Positions 1-5,849 are shown, numbered from the stretch's first letter. The stretch: 6,026 nucleotides of DNA from Rickettsiales bacterium (GCA_021300075.1 JAJTIB010000045.1:1-6026); one strand, 5' to 3'. A program made the numbers and translations. Notes: generated from the letters alone by a model not told the origin.

Positions 1-459
1 AAATCCGGTGCGGCGAATGACGCCAGCGCCTGTGCCACATTTTTTGTGCGCGATGGCGTCCACCATTTAATTGATATGTTGGTGGTGCGGCTTGAATATC
101 CCGCGCTCAAGCGCCGGATTATCAGCCACGCGGCCACGTTTCACCCGGAAGCGATTTTACTGGAAGATAAAGCCAGTGGTCAGTCGCTACTACAGGATTT
201 AAGGCTAGAAACGGAATTGCCGTTGCTTGCAATTGAACCCAAGGGCGACAAGCTGGCGCGCCTCATTCGCATCACACCGCTTATCGAAGCGGGGAAAGTC
301 GCGCTGCCGCGCCATGCGACTTGGCTTGCCGATTTTGAAATGGAGTTATCCCAGTTTCCTCAGGCGCCGCATGACGATCAGGTCGATGCGTTCAGCCAGT
401 ATCTCAACTGGATTCGTGCGCGTGAACGCGGCGGTCAGGGGCGGATTCGGCGGTTGTAA
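1..459 (+). CDS. Phage terminase large subunit, C-terminal nuclease domain (5' end outside window)
   Basis: The frame is open from the first base and ends at TAA 457-459, giving 152 visible codons. The large terminase subunit is the ATP-driven packaging motor, and its RNase H-fold C-terminal nuclease cuts concatemeric phage DNA at the procapsid. Only the nuclease half is visible. An ED pair in LLEDKASGQSL (visible residues 53-63) and HDDQVDA (124-130) supply the conserved metal-binding acidic residues. The KSGAANDAS start matches the segment just after the first catalytic Asp of the domain, so that Asp and the Walker ATPase half lie upstream of the window. The pattern (EDKASG, DK.AR, EAGKV.LP, HDDQVDA) fits the family of C-terminal domains typified by TIGR01630. 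The GTG at 46 is internal, because homology runs through it. The portal gene follows 189 bp downstream. Family call is firm; the subtype is from memory. Confidence 0.93.
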   Translation, partial: KSGAANDASACATFFVRDGVHHLIDMLVVRLEYPALKRRIISHAATFHPEAILLEDKASGQSLLQDLRLETELPLLAIEPKGDKLARLIRITPLIEAGKVALPRHATWLADFEMELSQFPQAPHDDQVDAFSQYLNWIRARERGGQGRIRRL

Positions 460-607
460 ATAATTTTGAAAAATTTTTACTGCCCCCCACTTCCGGGGAA
501 ATAAAGCCGCGCTTATAACTTAAATATAGGCTGAAATTTTTGTAGATAGCATCGTGAAATGCGCGATGGATTCCCGCAAATTCACGAAATCAACTTTTCG
601 GTCATGC

Positions 608-627
608 GACGCAGAGCGTCATTTTTT
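608..627 (+). terminator. Terminator-like hairpin with T-run in the portal leader
   Basis: GACGC (608-612), loop AGA, GCGTC (616-620), then A and six T (622-627). The stem is only 5 bp, so it would be a weak intrinsic terminator or attenuator at best. It lies 21 bp before the preferred portal start at 649. It is the clearest structure in the 460-648 gap, which otherwise holds AT-rich DNA, a poor CCCC/GGGG dyad (485-498) and no promoter I can defend. If an upstream start (559 or 604) were used, this element would lie inside the coding sequence. Confidence 0.28.
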
Positions 628-648
628 CACATTAGCAATGCAGGTGTT

Positions 649-1857
649 ATGGCTCGATTTATTTCGCGACTAACCGCTGGCCTATTGGGTAACGCGACGA
701 AATCAGAAAAGATGTTTCCGCTGGAAACTTCGTTCATGATTGCCCCGGGTCAACCCGTCTGGATGCGCCGCGATTATGTGCGTTTTGCCGAGGAAGGCTA
801 TCGCCGCAACGTGATTGCGTTTCGCGCCGTGTCGATGATTGCAACGGCAATCGCAAGTGTGCCCTGGCAGGTAAGTGAGCGTGGGCGAAGCCGCACGCGG
901 GTTCTTGAAAAGCATCCGCTGCTGGCGCTTTTAAAGCGCCCCAATCCTCTGCAGGGAGATGCGGCGTTTATTGAAAGTGTCGTGACCCATAAACTGATTG
1001 CCGGCAATGCCTATATTCACGCCGTCGGCCCCAAAGGTGCAGCGCCAATGGAGCTGCATGCGCTGCGCCCTGATCGGGTAACAATTATAGCAGGCATAGG
1101 GGGTGTGCCCAAAGCCTATCGTTATCAGGCTGGTCAACAGCAGACGGATTTTCCTGTCGATCGCATCAGTGGACAATCGCGTATTCTGCATCTTAAAAAT
1201 TTTCATCCGCTTGATGACTGGTATGGGATGTCGGCGGTGGAAGCGGCAGCTTACAGTATTGACCAGCATAATCAGTGCGGTGCATGGAATCAGGCGCTGC
1301 TGCAAAACGGCGCACGGCCAAGCGGCGCGCTGATGGTTAAAGCTGCAGATGGCGGCGCTGGGCATCTGAGTGAACCGCAATATGTGCGCCTCAAACAACA
1401 GTTGGATGAGCAATTTTCGGGAGCAGCAAACGCAGGCCGGCCCTTGCTTTTAGAAGGGGGGCTTGAATGGAGAGAGATGAGCCTCTCACCCAAGGACATG
1501 GATTTCATTGGCATCAAACATTCAAGTGCCCGCGATATTGCGCTCGCCTTCGGTGTGCCGCCGCAACTCCTGGGGATTCCGGGCGACAACACCTATGCGA
1601 ATCTGCAGGAAGCGCGGGTGGCACTGTGGGAACAGACGATTCTCCCGAACCTGCAGCATTTAGTCGATGCGCTCAATAACTGGCTTTCGCCGATGTTTTC
1701 GGACGCGCTGACTATTGGTTACGACGCGGAAGCGATTCCGGCAATCACTGCTAAGCGCGACGCGCTGTGGCAAAGGATTGGCAGCGCGAATTTCCTGAGC
1801 GATGAGGAGAAGCGAAAGCTCCTCGGACTGGGCGCGGCGGAGGCAAATCATGGCTAA
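649..1857 (+). CDS. Phage portal protein, HK97 family
   Basis: The portal is the dodecameric ring at one capsid vertex through which terminase drives DNA and to which the connector and tail attach. The 402-residue product has the family layout. RRDYVRFAEEGYRRNVIAFRAVSMIATAIASVPW (residues 40-73) is the usual N-terminal helix block. HPLLALLKRPNPLQGDAAFI (89-108) and LIAGNAYIHAVG (116-127) form the wing entry. LHALRPDRVTII (136-147) and LHLKNFHPLDDWYGMSAVEAA (180-200) follow. The C-terminal core is LSPKDMDFIGIKHSSARDIALAFGVPPQLLGIPGDNTYANLQEA (279-322). I chose ATG 649 because homology-like sequence begins there, AGG (642-644) precedes it, and the residues encoded from the other in-frame starts (559, 604) do not look portal-like. 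The end overlaps the protease start by 8 bp, which suggests coupled translation. No lesion is visible. Confidence 0.93.
   Translation: MARFISRLTAGLLGNATKSEKMFPLETSFMIAPGQPVWMRRDYVRFAEEGYRRNVIAFRAVSMIATAIASVPWQVSERGRSRTRVLEKHPLLALLKRPNPLQGDAAFIESVVTHKLIAGNAYIHAVGPKGAAPMELHALRPDRVTIIAGIGGVPKAYRYQAGQQQTDFPVDRISGQSRILHLKNFHPLDDWYGMSAVEAAAYSIDQHNQCGAWNQALLQNGARPSGALMVKAADGGAGHLSEPQYVRLKQQLDEQFSGAANAGRPLLLEGGLEWREMSLSPKDMDFIGIKHSSARDIALAFGVPPQLLGIPGDNTYANLQEARVALWEQTILPNLQHLVDALNNWLSPMFSDALTIGYDAEAIPAITAKRDALWQRIGSANFLSDEEKRKLLGLGAAEANHG
1839..1843 (+). promoter_or_regulatory. Ribosome binding site fixing the protease start
   Basis: GGAGG lies 6 nt before ATG 1850, inside the last codons of the portal gene. 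It selects 1850 over the upstream in-frame ATG at 1802, whose extra 16 residues (Arg- and Ser-rich) merely read the portal C-terminus in another frame. Confidence 0.75.
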
Positions 1858-2404
1858 ATTAACGGCGGCGCTTGAGATAAAATCGATAGATACGAATGGA
1901 CGATTCGCCGGCTATGCTAGTGTATTTGACGTGATTGACAGTCAGCGCGACATGGTACTACGCGGTGCGTTCAAGAACACGCTTTCCTCACGTTTGGGGC
2001 AGATTAAATTATTATGGCAGCACCAATGGGAAGAACCTATTGGCGTGCTCATGAAAATTTTTGAAGACGAAAAAGGTCTTTATGTTGAAGGTCTTTTATT
2101 GATGGAAGTTGCCCGCGCGCGGGAGGCTTATGCCTTACTTAAGGCGGGCGCGGTCAATGGACTGAGCATCGGCTATACACCGGGACGCTGGATGCGCGAT
2201 CCCGATTCGGGCGTGCGGAAACTTCAGGTTATCGATTTATGGGAGATCAGCCTGGTGACGATGCCCGCAAACTCGGCCGCGAAAGTGACGGTGGTGAAGG
2301 GTAATTTGCTGGATATTGATGAGGCGCAGGCGATTCGTAGTGGTGCGATGATACAATTGGCCGACGCCATTGACCGTGCGCTGATGATGGTAAAGCGTTG
2401 TTAG
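1850..2404 (+). CDS. HK97-family prohead protease
   Basis: This 184-residue serine protease is the capsid maturation protease (peptidase family U35/S78, HK97 gp4 type). It is packed in the procapsid and removes the N-terminal delta region of the major capsid protein before expansion. Family landmarks are FAGYASVFDVIDSQRDMVLRGAF (residues 19-41), the catalytic His in LLWQHQWEEPIGV (H58), the catalytic Ser in NGLSIGYTPG (S106), and WEISLVTMPAN (131-141), whose E132 is the likely third member of the triad. Length is normal for the family. The strong GGAGG and the 8-bp overlap with the portal show translational coupling. The usual next gene, the capsid protein, is not adjacent: the protease stop TAG (2402-2404) directly abuts the stop of a gene on the other strand. 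Confidence 0.94.
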   Translation: MAKLTAALEIKSIDTNGRFAGYASVFDVIDSQRDMVLRGAFKNTLSSRLGQIKLLWQHQWEEPIGVLMKIFEDEKGLYVEGLLLMEVARAREAYALLKAGAVNGLSIGYTPGRWMRDPDSGVRKLQVIDLWEISLVTMPANSAAKVTVVKGNLLDIDEAQAIRSGAMIQLADAIDRALMMVKRC

Positions 2405-2935
2405 CTAGGCGGCGTCGTCCGATTCCGCAGGTACACGGCTGATGCGACCGGAAAGTGCTACATTGAAGCCACCCACTACGGTAGGGGTTGCGCGGCGGAA
2501 ATTCTCTCCAAGCGATTGTTCGTAAAGCGAAGAATCCAATGCAGTGGCTTTGAGATAAAAAACATTAAGCGCCATCGCCGCGTGGCGCTTTGCCTCGCGT
2601 TGATGTTCACTGCTAATGCGGATGACATTTTGGAAGAGATGGACGAGATCGCGCGAGGATAATTCCCGCGCAGTTTCTTCCATGCAAAGCTGCATACAGG
2701 CGGTGACGATGGTGGACGTCCAAGACGCATCGACCGACGCGATGCTGACGCCGTGAATATTGAAATAGGCGCGGCCGACAAGGTCCGTAATCTGGGCTCG
2801 AAACTCAGGATTCGAGCCGGAAGTGCTAAGTGGAAATTTACCCGAAGCAAACGGCAAACCCTGCATATGCTTTGTTCCGATGTTTGGCCTTGCGGCCTTG
2901 TTATTATGTTTCTTGGGCGAATGTCTGAGAGACAT
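2405..2935 (-). CDS. Unrecognised 176-residue protein on the opposite strand, between protease and capsid genes
   Basis: I do not recognise this protein. It reads 2935 to 2405 on the minus strand and ends in GACGACGCC GCC TAG (SDDAA). From about residue 24 codon choice and composition look like real coding: C or G is frequent in third positions and the amino acid mix is balanced. The overlapping minus frame (2476-2964) is Arg/Ser-rich and looks like a shadow. Residues 69-150 look mainly helical and soluble, with a Cys pair in ACMQLCMEE (C80, C84) and the basic stretch EHQREAKRHAA (110-120). The tail is Gly/Val-rich and ends acidic. There is no signal peptide and no membrane span. Start is uncertain: ATG 2935 has AGGG almost touching it, while ATG 2866 (M24) has only GGA about 9 nt upstream but better coding composition after it. 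It is convergent with the protease and divergent from the capsid gene, so it must have its own promoter. Moron-type cargo is an inference. Confidence 0.72.
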   Translation of the reverse strand: MSLRHSPKKHNNKAARPNIGTKHMQGLPFASGKFPLSTSGSNPEFRAQITDLVGRAYFNIHGVSIASVDASWTSTIVTACMQLCMEETARELSSRDLVHLFQNVIRISSEHQREAKRHAAMALNVFYLKATALDSSLYEQSLGENFRRATPTVVGGFNVALSGRISRVPAESDDAA

Positions 2936-3030
2936 ACCCTAAGCTGAGAAGGGATGCGTGGCAATCTTTTTCAGCACCTCGTTAACGGCAGTAATCCGCC
3001 ATTTGGCGCAATTATTTCCTGTTAACTTGT

Positions 3031-3103
3031 CGTGACCGTAGCATATTTGGAAAGTTAATACAAATTAACTTTTTATAAATCTTCATTAATTTTTGCGGTC
3101 ACG
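3031..3103. repeat. Outer inverted repeat CGTGACCG ... CGGTCACG in divergent intergenic region
   Basis: CGTGACCG (3031-3038) and its exact reverse complement CGGTCACG (3096-3103) are separated by 57 bp, and both arms have T-rich flanks on their outer side. The pair brackets an inner palindrome with nearly the same centre (3067 against 3061.5). The repeat lies between the start of the minus-strand gene (2935) and the capsid start (3176), where divergent promoters would be expected. A pair of operator half-sites for one regulator is possible, as is chance, since 8 bp is short. Confidence 0.5.
3051..3072. promoter_or_regulatory. Perfect 9-bp palindrome with 4-nt loop, operator- or hairpin-like
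   Basis: AAAGTTAAT (3051-3059), spacer ACAA, ATTAACTTT (3064-3072), followed by TTATAAAT. The symmetry is perfect but all but two of the 18 arm bases are A or T. As DNA it is a typical operator-size dyad. As RNA it would be a weak hairpin. It contains TTAA-N6-TTAAC (3055-3069), one base short of the TTAA-N7-TTAA box of the alphaproteobacterial regulator CtrA. GTTAAC also occurs at 2981-2986 and 3021-3026. I could not place a convincing -35/-10 pair for the capsid gene here. Confidence 0.45.
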
Positions 3104-3175
3104 AAAAACCTTTCTTTCGAACTGCCCATTCAGGCGTTTGGAAGAAATCTATTTTTAACAATGAAAGGTAATCGT

Positions 3176-4369
3176 ATGAGTTTTCAAGAAGTCACGGAAC
3201 GTGTCCATGCGCTGGGGAATGCGTGGGAACAGTTCAAACAGGTCAATGATGCCCGCTTGGGCGAGATTGAGCGCAAAGGCCATGCCGACCCGCTTTATCT
3301 GGAGCATTTGAATCGCATTAGTGATGCGCTCGACCAGAATAAACGCCGGATGGATCAGTTCGAAACGGTGCATGGCCGTCTGGGCGGTGAAATCAGCGGT
3401 AAAAGCGGAGTTGAGGATGCGTCCGAATATAAAACGGCGTTTCGCAATTATCTGCGTAAGGGTATTGACCATGGGCTGGAGCAGCTGCAGCTGAAAGCGC
3501 TTTCGGTGGGCTCTGATGCAGATGGCGGGTTCCTCGTCACCCAGGAAATGTCGGACCAGATTATTTCGATTATCCGCGAAACTTCACCGATCCGCAGTCT
3601 GGCACGGGTGGAGACCATCTCGACCGATAACCTCGATCTGATTGAGGATACCGGCGATATGGATGCTGCCTGGACGACTGAGACCGGCACGCGTATTGAG
3701 ACGAATTCTGCGCTGATTGGTAAGCAGGTGATTGACACCTATGAGATGTATGCACAGCCGCAGGCAACACAGAAGCTGATTGATGATGCCTCGATCAATG
3801 TTGAAGCCTGGGTCGCTCAGAAGATTGCGGATAGATTCGCGCGGCTGGAAGCCTCCGCCTTTATCGGCGGGGATGGTACTACCCGCCCGAAAGGGATTCT
3901 CACCTATACCTCAGGCACAGCATGGAATCAGGTAGAGCAGATTACTAGCGGTGCGGCTGCGGCGATTACGGCAGACGGTTTGATCAGGCTTTACTACGCG
4001 CTCAAAGACGATCACGCCAAGCAATCCACCTTCCTGATGCACCGTACGACGGTGCAGGCGGTGCGCCTGCTCAAAGAAGCGACCACCAACCAGTATCTCT
4101 GGCAGCCGGGCATGATCGCTGGGACGCCTGATACGTTGCTGGGCGCGCCGGTGGTGCTTGCGAGCGATATGCCGGTCGTCGCTGCAAACTCGCTGTCGGT
4201 TGCGATTGCAGATTTCAAACGCGCCTATCTGATTGTGGACCGCGTGGGTGTGCGGATGCTGCGTGACCCCTACACGGCCAAGCCGTTTGTAAGATTCTAC
4301 GCCACCAAGCGCGTGGGTGGTGAAGTGGTGAATTTCGATGCGATCAAGCTGCTGAGAACCGCAGCCTAA
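3176..4369 (+). CDS. Major capsid protein, HK97 fold
   Basis: This 397-residue protein builds the icosahedral head shell. Residues 1-70 (MSFQEVTERVHALGNAWEQF onward, rich in E, R, K and heptad-like hydrophobics) form a coiled-coil delta region that acts as built-in scaffold and is normally removed by the prohead protease. The linker 71-108 leads into the mature shell domain: LSVGSDADGGFLVTQEMSDQII (109-130), the ETSPIRSLARVETI block (135-148), LIDDASINVEAWV (201-213), FIGGDGTTRPKGIL (229-242), the LLGAPVVLASDMP block (321-333) and the C-terminal RDPYTAKPFVRFYATKRVGG (363-382). I prefer ATG 3176, because AAAGG lies 7 nt before it and the protein starts there as relatives do. ATG 3161 would add five residues without a well-placed binding site. 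No separate scaffold gene is visible, which agrees with the delta region. Confidence 0.95.
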   Translation: MSFQEVTERVHALGNAWEQFKQVNDARLGEIERKGHADPLYLEHLNRISDALDQNKRRMDQFETVHGRLGGEISGKSGVEDASEYKTAFRNYLRKGIDHGLEQLQLKALSVGSDADGGFLVTQEMSDQIISIIRETSPIRSLARVETISTDNLDLIEDTGDMDAAWTTETGTRIETNSALIGKQVIDTYEMYAQPQATQKLIDDASINVEAWVAQKIADRFARLEASAFIGGDGTTRPKGILTYTSGTAWNQVEQITSGAAAAITADGLIRLYYALKDDHAKQSTFLMHRTTVQAVRLLKEATTNQYLWQPGMIAGTPDTLLGAPVVLASDMPVVAANSLSVAIADFKRAYLIVDRVGVRMLRDPYTAKPFVRFYATKRVGGEVVNFDAIKLLRTAA

Positions 4370-4396
4370 CGCATTGAAACCAGACCGCTACGGCCA

Positions 4397-4413
4397 TGTG
4401 TTCTCCCCACACA
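4397..4413 (+). other. Small hairpin downstream of capsid gene
   Basis: TGTGT (4397-4401) can pair with ACACA (4409-4413) over a 7-nt pyrimidine loop, 28 bp after the capsid stop. It is weak alone, but it is followed by a much stronger hairpin, so the two may form a 3' structure of the capsid transcript. Confidence 0.3.
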
Positions 4414-4435
4414 GGTACGTTCAAGGTGGCGCTGG

Positions 4436-4461
4436 CGGGGCGGGCGTTCGCGTCCGCCCCG
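4436..4461 (+). terminator. Strong GC-rich hairpin after the capsid gene, possible terminator or RNA stabiliser
   Basis: CGGGGCGGGCG (4436-4446) pairs with CGTCCGCCCCG (4451-4461) around a TTCG loop, giving 11 bp with a single G-U pair. The T-run expected of an intrinsic terminator does not follow directly; six T come only at 4487-4492. So this is either a partial terminator or attenuator that lowers readthrough from the abundantly needed capsid mRNA, or a 3' stabilising hairpin. Its position just before a new promoter favours a transcription-unit boundary. Confidence 0.55.
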
Positions 4462-4522
4462 AGACTATATGGTGACAGAATCAAAATTTTTTCTGGATTT
4501 TAAAGCTGCAACCCGGCCTTTA

Positions 4523-4551
4523 TTGACCTTAGCGCCCGACCTCGATACTAT
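4523..4551 (+). promoter_or_regulatory. sigma70-like promoter for the 4574 gene
   Basis: TTGACC (4523-4528; five of six matches to TTGACA), a 17-nt spacer, then TACTAT (4546-4551; four of six matches to TATAAT). Transcription would begin near 4558, about 15 nt before the ATG at 4574, leaving a short leader that contains GGGGG (4562-4566). This is the best promoter I can find in the window. It predicts that the two genes downstream can be transcribed without the late head operon. Confidence 0.55.
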
Positions 4552-4573
4552 GCGCGAGCATGGGGGCTAGGGG

Positions 4574-4927
4574 ATGACCGAACTGAGCCGTTCAGAGAAG
4601 TTACTCGCAGAAAAAACTGTCTGCGTGCTGCTGGTGCGGGGCGAGGACCCTGATGCCAAGCCGATTTATGCCTATGTTGCGGTTCGCGCTGATAAGCTCA
4701 AGGAATTCATGGCCGCTCAGGAAAGCGGCGTATTTTACCCGGAAGAATATGGGGTGATTGTGGAAGCTGGCGAGGGTGAACCCTCGGCCGAAGTTCGTGC
4801 GCGTATGGAGAGGGATTACGGCTTTAACCATGCGGCAATGCTCGATATTCCCGATAGCAACAGTGCTGGGGATGTGGCGGGTGAATTGACTCGCGCTTTG
4901 GCGGATAAGCAAAAGAAAGATAGTTAA
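4574..4927 (+). CDS. Unrecognised 117-residue acidic protein
   Basis: I do not recognise this family. The product is small, soluble and acidic, with no signal peptide or membrane span. Residues 13-45 (EKTVCVLLVRGEDPDAKPIYAYVAVRADKLKEF) look like alternating beta strands, and YAYVAVRADKLKEFMAAQESGVFYPEEYGVIVEAGEGEPS (32-71) continues a compact alpha/beta fold. A helix with R/E repeats (72-82) and a charged, Lys-rich C-terminus follow. The start is ATG 4574, with GGGGG 7 nt upstream as a weak binding site and GGGG touching the ATG. The gene stands behind a sigma70-like promoter and a hairpin, and 91 bp before another unrecognised gene on the same strand, so the two may form one unit. It is not a known head gene; being a minor head or decoration protein is conceivable but unsupported. 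Confidence 0.78.
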   Translation: MTELSRSEKLLAEKTVCVLLVRGEDPDAKPIYAYVAVRADKLKEFMAAQESGVFYPEEYGVIVEAGEGEPSAEVRARMERDYGFNHAAMLDIPDSNSAGDVAGELTRALADKQKKDS

Positions 4928-4978
4928 AATAGCCTGCTTATTCACATAACTGTCACACTTCATACCCCCCGAGTCTGG

Positions 4979-5019
4979 TAATCTGTCAAGGCTGCCAAAA
5001 GAAGCAGCAGGACAGGTTA
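4979..5019 (+). promoter_or_regulatory. Two-stem leader hairpin covering the ribosome binding site of the 5019 gene
   Basis: TAATCTGTC (4979-4987) pairs with GACAGGTTA (5011-5019): nine pairs, one of them G-U, the last using the A of the start codon. Inside lies a 3x2 internal loop (AAG against AG) and a second perfect stem, GCTGC (4991-4995) with GCAGC (5004-5008), closed by CAAAAGAA. The Shine-Dalgarno AGGA (5009-5012) lies in the internal loop and lower stem, so the folded form would hide it. This suggests translational control, opened by a protein, a small RNA or ribosomes arriving from upstream. The pairing is seen; the function is inferred. Confidence 0.45.
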
Positions 5020-5666
5020 TGACAAACGTAATGAATCAACCGATATTGACCCCGCTTGTGGGCGCACGCATCGGCGCCGAGGTGACCTCGGCGATTGGCG
5101 CGGGCATCGTGGCGTATGGGTTCAAGCATCTGTTGAGTTTGCCGCATGATGTCGCTGTTCGGTTTATCAGCCGTCAAATCGTGCTGCCTCGGTTAGATGC
5201 AATTGAAGCAGCGATGGATGGGTATTTTCCTGGATTGGTCACCCACAAAGATAAACGCGATCGATTCACCATCAGGCCGAGTGTCCGTGCGGATGAACTT
5301 GCGACGGCGATATTGGGGCAGGGGGCCGATTTTATCGGCGGTCTGGTAGGGCAAGTCTATGGTCAGAAATTCTTCGACCAGATGTTTAAAGTGCCGACGA
5401 TTACCGATGCCCAGCAATTCAAGGTCGCCGGGATTGATCGCGCGTGCTACATTGGCTCATTCATTCTACTTAATACGATTGGCACGAAATCTAATCTTGC
5501 GCTTCAGGAACGGCTGAAAAATATGTATATGAAATTACTGTCGCCCTGGGGCATGACGGAAGATAAGGCCGAGTCGATGGCGAAACAAACCGTCAATGAA
5601 CGGATTCCCAATATTATGGGGATGATTGGCTCGTTGGCCGCCCACTATAAATTCTCCCGCCACTGA
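5019..5666 (+). CDS. Unrecognised 215-residue protein with several hydrophobic Gly/Ala-rich segments
   Basis: I do not recognise this protein. It starts at ATG 5019, with AGGA (5009-5012) 6 nt upstream. Four hydrophobic or Gly-rich stretches stand out: LVGARIGAEVTSAIGAGIVAYGF (13-35), ILGQGADFIGGLVGQVYG (98-115), CYIGSFILLNTIG (143-155) and IMGMIGSLAAHY (199-210). Between them are polar, basic parts (HKDKRDRFTIRPSVRADE, 76-93; a helix around 161-175). The spans are short and Gly-rich, so one or two membrane insertions or an amphipathic membrane association are possible; this is not a classic multi-span transporter and there is no cleavable signal. It is not a holin by length or layout, though a membrane-acting role cannot be excluded. 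It lies 91 bp after the 4574 gene and before the connector, where no head gene of this kind is usual. Confidence 0.82.
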   Translation: MTNVMNQPILTPLVGARIGAEVTSAIGAGIVAYGFKHLLSLPHDVAVRFISRQIVLPRLDAIEAAMDGYFPGLVTHKDKRDRFTIRPSVRADELATAILGQGADFIGGLVGQVYGQKFFDQMFKVPTITDAQQFKVAGIDRACYIGSFILLNTIGTKSNLALQERLKNMYMKLLSPWGMTEDKAESMAKQTVNERIPNIMGMIGSLAAHYKFSRH

Positions 5667-5684
5667 TGTAATTTCGTGATTTTG

Positions 5685-5849
5685 TTATTGTTTCTCCGCA
5701 GCGCTATCGGCTGGTGGCGCGGACGCGGACTTATCCATTTTGAGCGCCACCAGAAAATTGCCGTTGAACCAGCGCTTGCGCGTTATTTCATCGCTGCCGG
5801 CGCCGCTGTTTTTTATCCCCCTGATGAAAGAAAAGGATTTTGTATGCAT
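5685..5849 (-). CDS. Possible small minus-strand ORF (54 residues), doubtful
   Basis: The 5667-5843 gap carries no clear plus-strand gene. On the minus strand a frame runs from ATG 5849 to TAA 5685, with residues such as SGAGSDEITRKRWFNGNFL in the middle and the tail SASAPPADSAAEKQ. The tail composition and the many C or G third positions look protein-like, and the ORF is convergent with the 5019 gene, much as the 2405-2935 gene is with the protease. Against it: the start overlaps the connector start by 6 bp on the other strand, no good binding site precedes it, and the exactly complementary plus frame is open too. It may be a remnant or chance. Confidence 0.22.
   Translation of the reverse strand: MHTKSFSFIRGIKNSGAGSDEITRKRWFNGNFLVALKMDKSASAPPADSAAEKQ

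Noticed and set aside
46..459. GTG 46 as start of a separate 137-residue gene
   Set aside because: Terminase homology continues upstream of it in the same open frame to the window edge, so it is an internal Val codon.
931..1413. 160-residue minus-strand ORF inside the portal gene
   Set aside because: Antisense shadow of a clearly conserved portal; no start signal and atypical composition.
2753..2947. Plus-strand ORF of 64 residues opposite the minus gene
   Set aside because: No binding site, unlikely composition, and lies entirely within better coding sequence on the other strand.
2476..2964. Second minus-strand ORF of 162 residues overlapping the 176-residue one
   Set aside because: Arg/Ser/Pro-rich composition and poor codon pattern mark it as a shadow of the 2405-2935 gene.
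3003..3089. Candidate sigma70 promoters for the capsid gene (TTGGCG, TTGGAA, TATAAA elements)
   Set aside because: No -35/-10 pair with both acceptable sequence and 16-18 nt spacing could be placed.
4601..4963. 120-residue minus-strand ORF opposite the 117-residue gene
   Set aside because: The plus frame has the promoter, start context and more protein-like composition.
4941..4968. TTCACA as -35 of a promoter for the 5019 gene
   Set aside because: The correctly spaced -10 would be TACCCC, too poor to claim.
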